The notes below the pieces were generated by a model. The model did not search any database, was not told where the DNA came from, and saw nothing but the letters and a program-made list of their open reading frames with translations. The translations under genes and the position numbers were made by a program. DNA of 33,576 nt. It comes from Gammaproteobacteria bacterium. GTDB lineage: Bacteria > Pseudomonadota > Gammaproteobacteria > Chromatiales > Chromatiaceae. Location of the stretch: the NCBI GenBank assembly GCA_003696905.1, contig RFHJ01000132.1, forward strand, positions 1 through 33,576, written 5' to 3'. Every line of letters starts with the position of its first letter. Positions within the stretch are counted from its first letter, which is position 1. Positions 29,641 to 33,576 of this stretch are shown here, piece by piece.

Positions 29641-32367
29641 CTACTGGCTGCTGTAGGCAAGACGCAGCCGATGCGAGCGCGGCACCGGCTCTGGGCGGGA
29701 AAGGCCATAGCCCTGGAGGTAATCGACCCCCTGCTTGCGCATGCTCATGACCGTGGCACTGTCTTCGATCATCTCGGCGACGGTCTCGACGCCGAGCACC
29801 TGAGCGATTTCACAGATCATGCGCACCGATACGGCGGACAGGGGATCGGTGACCGCATTGCGCACGAACTGCCCATCGATCTTGATGTAGTCCACCTGAA
29901 GGTTGTGGAGATAGCCGAGCGAACTCATGCCCGCACCAAAGTCGTCGAGCATCAAACGGTATCCCATCGCACGCAACCGACCGGCCAGTTTGCGTGCCAC
30001 CTCCAAATTGGTGATGGCCGCTGTCTCGGTGATCTCGAAACAGACCCGCTCCGGTGGTACCTTGCAGCGTCTCGCCTCTTCCTCGATGTAGTCGACCAGC
30101 CCTTCATCGGTAAGCGTCTGGCCGGACAGATTGATGGTGCAGCGCGAATCCGGCGGCATGCACTCCGGATCGCCCATCGCCTCCATGGCCAGCGCGATCA
30201 CCCGCCGGTCGATACAGCGCATCATGTCGAAACGCTCGGCCGCCGGCAGAAACAGCCCGGGCGCAATATCCGAGCCATCGGCATCGCGAAGGCGCACCAG
30301 AAACTCGTAGAAGGCCGGCGCTTCCCCCTCGGTTTTGCGCACCGGCCAGATCGCCTGGCGATAGAGCAGGAACTGATCGTTCTCCAGCGCCTGCTGCAGG
30401 CGAGGCAACCATTGAACCTGGCGACGCCGCTCACCCACTGCACGGTCATCGGGCTGGAAGACATGCACGGTATTGCGGCCGGCCTCCTTCGCCGCGTGGC
30501 AGGCCATGTCAGCGTTTTTCATGATCTCCTCGAACCCGCCCAACTCCGGATCCACCGGCACCACGCCCAAGCTGGCATGCACGTCGATCACCTGTCCCGA
30601 CCACAGGAAACGCATCGACTCCAGGCGCTTGCGCAGGCGGTCCGCCAACTCGCCCACGATGGTCATGTCGGGCGCCCGCATCAGGATGGCGAATTCGTCC
30701 CCGCCCATGCGGCCGATGCAGTCATCGTCGCGCAGGGCGTTTTCGAGGACCTCCGTCACCATCTTGAGCAGCTGATCTCCCGCCTCGTGACCGTAGGTAT
30801 CATTGATCAACTTGAAGCGGTCGAGGTCGATGAACACCAGGGCATGGACTGCATCGTCGCTCACCTGCCGGGAGAGCACGGCGCGCACCCGCTGCTCGAA
30901 CGCGGCGCGGTTCAGCAGACCCGTCAGGTGGTCGTGCGAGGCCTGATAGGCGAGGCGACTGGTCAGCTCATGTTCCCTGCTGGTATCGCGAATGGCCAGC
31001 ACCAGACCACCATGTTCGTGCCCTTCCAGGCGGGAGACCCGGATACTCACCGGAATGCGACCCCGCGAACGGTTGTTCAAGAGCAGGTCGGGGCCGGCAT
31101 CGCCCTCGCACATCCGTTCCAACCAGGCATGGACATCGGGCAAGGCCCTATCGTCGAAGGCGTCGATCAGCTCCAGCACCCGGTTGGCGGGCTTGCCCAG
31201 AAGCTCGTCCGCAGCGCCCTCCAGCATCTCCTCCGCCACCCGGTTCAGATAACGCACCCGATACCCCTCATCCAGCATGATCACGGCATCGGAGATCGAG
31301 CGCATGGCGCCATCGGCACGACGGCGCTCCTGTTCCAGCTCACGCCCTTTGCGCAGGCTCTCCTGCCTGGCCTGGGCGCGATTCTGAAGCGCCGCGACCA
31401 GGAACATCATGGCCAGCCCCAGCCCGAGGGGCGGAAGCCAAACCCAGGGGCCGAGCAGATCCGATGCATCGAGAGACCGACTCACCCGCAACGTCCGACT
31501 GCCCGAAAACACCGGCCGCCCTCCCAGCAACTCCACCAGGTATCCCTCGCCGGGTAGCCATCGCAGCTCGCTGGAGGGTGTTCTTCCGGCCTCCTCACCC
31601 TCCACCACCGTGAAGTGGGCCAAGGGAAAGTCCGCCTGGAGATTCGCCATCAGCCTGGCCGATGAAAGCCCGAGGAGGAACACACCGTCGAACTGCCGCA
31701 GCCGCTGGCCGCGGGAACCGGGTACGAGGAATCCGCGATAGGTCGGGGCACCATAGAAGATGTCCCCGGCGAAACGCGCCCCTGGGCTCCAATCGTCGAG
31801 CACCATTGGACGGCCAGCAGACACCAGGCGGGTCAGCAGGGGCAGATCGTCCCCTTGACGCATCACGTCCGCCCCCAGCAGGGCCAGGATGCGCGGGTCG
31901 CTGGGTTCAAGGAAGCGAATGGGCAAATAACCCTGTTGACCATCGACCAGGGCATGAGGGCCGTTACCCCGGATATGGAAGGTGGGATAGCCGGCTTCCT
32001 CCATCTCGCCGACGAATTGGGCCGCCCGGTCACCCGGAACCCAGCTGGCGTAGGCAATGAGATGGGTCTCGGGGCTGGCCTGCCGGATCGACGCAGCGAG
32101 GGCGGCCAGACGCGATGGATCGAAATCGCTCATCCCCTGCTGAGTCGCCGCCAGGGCATTGAGCATCGCCAAGGCATTGCGGTCGGCCTGTTCCAGGACC
32201 TCAGTCGCCTGGCTTACCGTCTGCAGGAATTCCTCGCGCTCCGCCTCGACCCGCAGATCCAGCAGGAAAGAGAACACCAGGGAAACCGGCAACAGAAATG
32301 CCAGCACCTGCCACCAGTGGGGTTGACGCAGTAATATCGGGGAGGACTTCACTGCGTCTTCTGCCAT
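29641..32367 (-). CDS. Membrane sensor with PAS, GGDEF and EAL domains (cyclic di-GMP metabolism)
   Basis: N-terminal TM and periplasmic sensor region; PAS (SISDAVIMLDEGYRVRYLNRVAEEML); CIGRMGGDEFAIL; EAL-domain motifs TINLSGQ, CFEITETAA, DDFGAGMSSL, DYIKIDGQFV. Confidence 0.95.
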   Translation of the reverse strand: MAEDAVKSSPILLRQPHWWQVLAFLLPVSLVFSFLLDLRVEAEREEFLQTVSQATEVLEQADRNALAMLNALAATQQGMSDFDPSRLAALAASIRQASPETHLIAYASWVPGDRAAQFVGEMEEAGYPTFHIRGNGPHALVDGQQGYLPIRFLEPSDPRILALLGADVMRQGDDLPLLTRLVSAGRPMVLDDWSPGARFAGDIFYGAPTYRGFLVPGSRGQRLRQFDGVFLLGLSSARLMANLQADFPLAHFTVVEGEEAGRTPSSELRWLPGEGYLVELLGGRPVFSGSRTLRVSRSLDASDLLGPWVWLPPLGLGLAMMFLVAALQNRAQARQESLRKGRELEQERRRADGAMRSISDAVIMLDEGYRVRYLNRVAEEMLEGAADELLGKPANRVLELIDAFDDRALPDVHAWLERMCEGDAGPDLLLNNRSRGRIPVSIRVSRLEGHEHGGLVLAIRDTSREHELTSRLAYQASHDHLTGLLNRAAFEQRVRAVLSRQVSDDAVHALVFIDLDRFKLINDTYGHEAGDQLLKMVTEVLENALRDDDCIGRMGGDEFAILMRAPDMTIVGELADRLRKRLESMRFLWSGQVIDVHASLGVVPVDPELGGFEEIMKNADMACHAAKEAGRNTVHVFQPDDRAVGERRRQVQWLPRLQQALENDQFLLYRQAIWPVRKTEGEAPAFYEFLVRLRDADGSDIAPGLFLPAAERFDMMRCIDRRVIALAMEAMGDPECMPPDSRCTINLSGQTLTDEGLVDYIEEEARRCKVPPERVCFEITETAAITNLEVARKLAGRLRAMGYRLMLDDFGAGMSSLGYLHNLQVDYIKIDGQFVRNAVTDPLSAVSVRMICEIAQVLGVETVAEMIEDSATVMSMRKQGVDYLQGYGLSRPEPVPRSHRLRLAYSSQ

Positions 32368-33323
32368 CGCTTCGCCTTGGCACGCAGTTTATCGGGGAGT
32401 CGAATGCCGGCCAGCTTCACCAAACCCTCGTTGAGCCACAGATCCCACCGGCGATTGGCGACAATCGGGATTTCACCCGGCGACACACCTTCCAGAATCG
32501 CCAATGCGGTCTCTCCTGCCCACTCCCCCTGTTCCTCCGGAATCTTGGTAAAGCCCAACATGGTCACCGGCATCATCCATTCGTGGTTGGTCACGCTCAG
32601 CGTCGCGACCTTGTCCTGGATCGCTGCCCGAACGGCCTCGAAATCCCAGCCATTGATGCCTGCATGGCTGCCGATTGCGACAAAGGGGAAGCGCTGTGCC
32701 TTCTCGAAGGCCTCGATCCAGGCCTCCGGAGTATCCACCAGGGCACTTTCCATCGTCAGCCCAAGATCCTCGGCAGCCTTGCGGAAACGGGCCAGATTCT
32801 TGCGCTCGGTGGTGGTATCAGCACCCAGGTAGAAGAAATGGTTTGCATCACCCCTGAGACGCCGCGCTTCCTTGAGCATGGCACGCACTGGCGCCACCTC
32901 GATCATTCCGGTCACATTCTCGAAGGGAAAGCCATATTCTTCCACCGACCAGTTCACACCACAGAACACGAAGGGCAAGGCAGCGTCCTTGTAATAGGGA
33001 ACGATCAGATAGCGCGCCGCGTTGTCGTCCGCGGTGATAACCACGTCGGGCTTCCAGCTCTCGATCAATTGCTTCGCGGCCAACGCCGCTGCTCGTTTAT
33101 CCGCGTCACTCTTGTGACGCTTGGTGTCCATGTCGAACTGACGCAGCTCGCATTTGCCTTGGAGTACCTTTTCCAACCCACGCTGCACACCATCCGACCA
33201 GCTGTAGCCCTGATGATAGGAGGAGACGAAGAAACAACGAGGGAGCGCCCAGGCGTTGGCACACAATATCGAGACCAGAAACAGCCCCGCGAACGGCAGG
33301 CGGGAAAATTGCCTCTTCAACAT
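32349..33323 (-). CDS. Periplasmic ABC-type substrate-binding-like protein (ABC_sub_bind-like)
   Basis: Signal peptide MLKRQFSRLPFAGLFLVSILCANAWA; Rossmann-like segments (KPDVVITADDNAARYLIVPYYKDAALPFVFCGVN; FPFENVTGMIEV). Overlaps the GGDEF-EAL gene by 19 nt. Confidence 0.8.
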   Translation of the reverse strand: MLKRQFSRLPFAGLFLVSILCANAWALPRCFFVSSYHQGYSWSDGVQRGLEKVLQGKCELRQFDMDTKRHKSDADKRAAALAAKQLIESWKPDVVITADDNAARYLIVPYYKDAALPFVFCGVNWSVEEYGFPFENVTGMIEVAPVRAMLKEARRLRGDANHFFYLGADTTTERKNLARFRKAAEDLGLTMESALVDTPEAWIEAFEKAQRFPFVAIGSHAGINGWDFEAVRAAIQDKVATLSVTNHEWMMPVTMLGFTKIPEEQGEWAGETALAILEGVSPGEIPIVANRRWDLWLNEGLVKLAGIRLPDKLRAKAKRWQKTQ

Positions 33324-33513
33324 ATGCGAGTATCCAAAAAAGTGGTTTCACACAACGACTTGGATTTGAAAGTGTAGCGCGTTTCTAGGACGAGCACAGG
33401 ACACCGTAAACATTGTCGAGCCAGCACCGATAAACGGCAGCGGGACGGGAAACTTTAATTCGACTAACTCCCGTGACGCCTTGGCCACACCCCTGATCAT
33501 GGAAAATGTCATC

Positions 33514-33576
33514 GATGCGGTTCGTGCCTCACCGCATCCTACATCATCCTCCAACTTCGTAGGGTGTGGTGAGCAC
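33514..33576. repeat. Intergenic inverted repeat, possibly truncated by the window edge
   Basis: gtgcctcaccgcatcctac (33524-33542) versus gtagggtgtggtgagcac (33559-33576), reverse-complementary with few mismatches; also nested hairpin gatgcggt/accgcatc. Confidence 0.6.

Noticed and set aside
27538-31557. 1,339-aa plus-strand ORF spanning ilvD and the GGDEF-EAL gene
   Set aside because: Antisense to two strongly supported genes; composition-driven open frame without family motifs.
33348-33554. 68-aa minus-strand ORF at the right edge
   Set aside because: Overlaps the inverted-repeat intergenic region and has no recognisable family features.

Overview
GC-rich chromosomal window, probably gammaproteobacterial, with about 20 well-supported protein-coding genes, mostly on the minus strand. 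Left third: an SDR oxidoreductase; gshA; a tail-specific protease (prc); three minus-strand nucleotide-hydrolase genes (DUF4743/Nudix, mazG, dGTPase); and a plus-strand RND efflux pair without an outer-membrane channel gene. Middle: a higBA toxin-antitoxin pair within palindromic intergenic repeats, a porin-like gene, a PAS-containing chemoreceptor ending in a CheR/CheB-type pentapeptide (EWEEF), and a five-gene HAAT/Liv-type ABC importer whose solute-binding protein has a twin-arginine signal. Right third: a LuxR-type response regulator convergent with a sodium/solute-symporter-fused hybrid histidine kinase (CrbS/CrbR or MxtR/ErdR-like), ilvD immediately upstream of the kinase, and a two-gene unit pairing a periplasmic binding protein with a membrane GGDEF-EAL protein. 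I saw no CRISPR array, rRNA, tRNA, phage or intact transposase. The best candidates for follow-up are (a) a possible porin/chemoreceptor/ABC importer/SSS-kinase module for one small-molecule substrate and (b) the binding-protein plus GGDEF-EAL pair. Both are inferences from gene neighbourhood and domain composition. All family calls come from reading the translated sequences; no database search was run.
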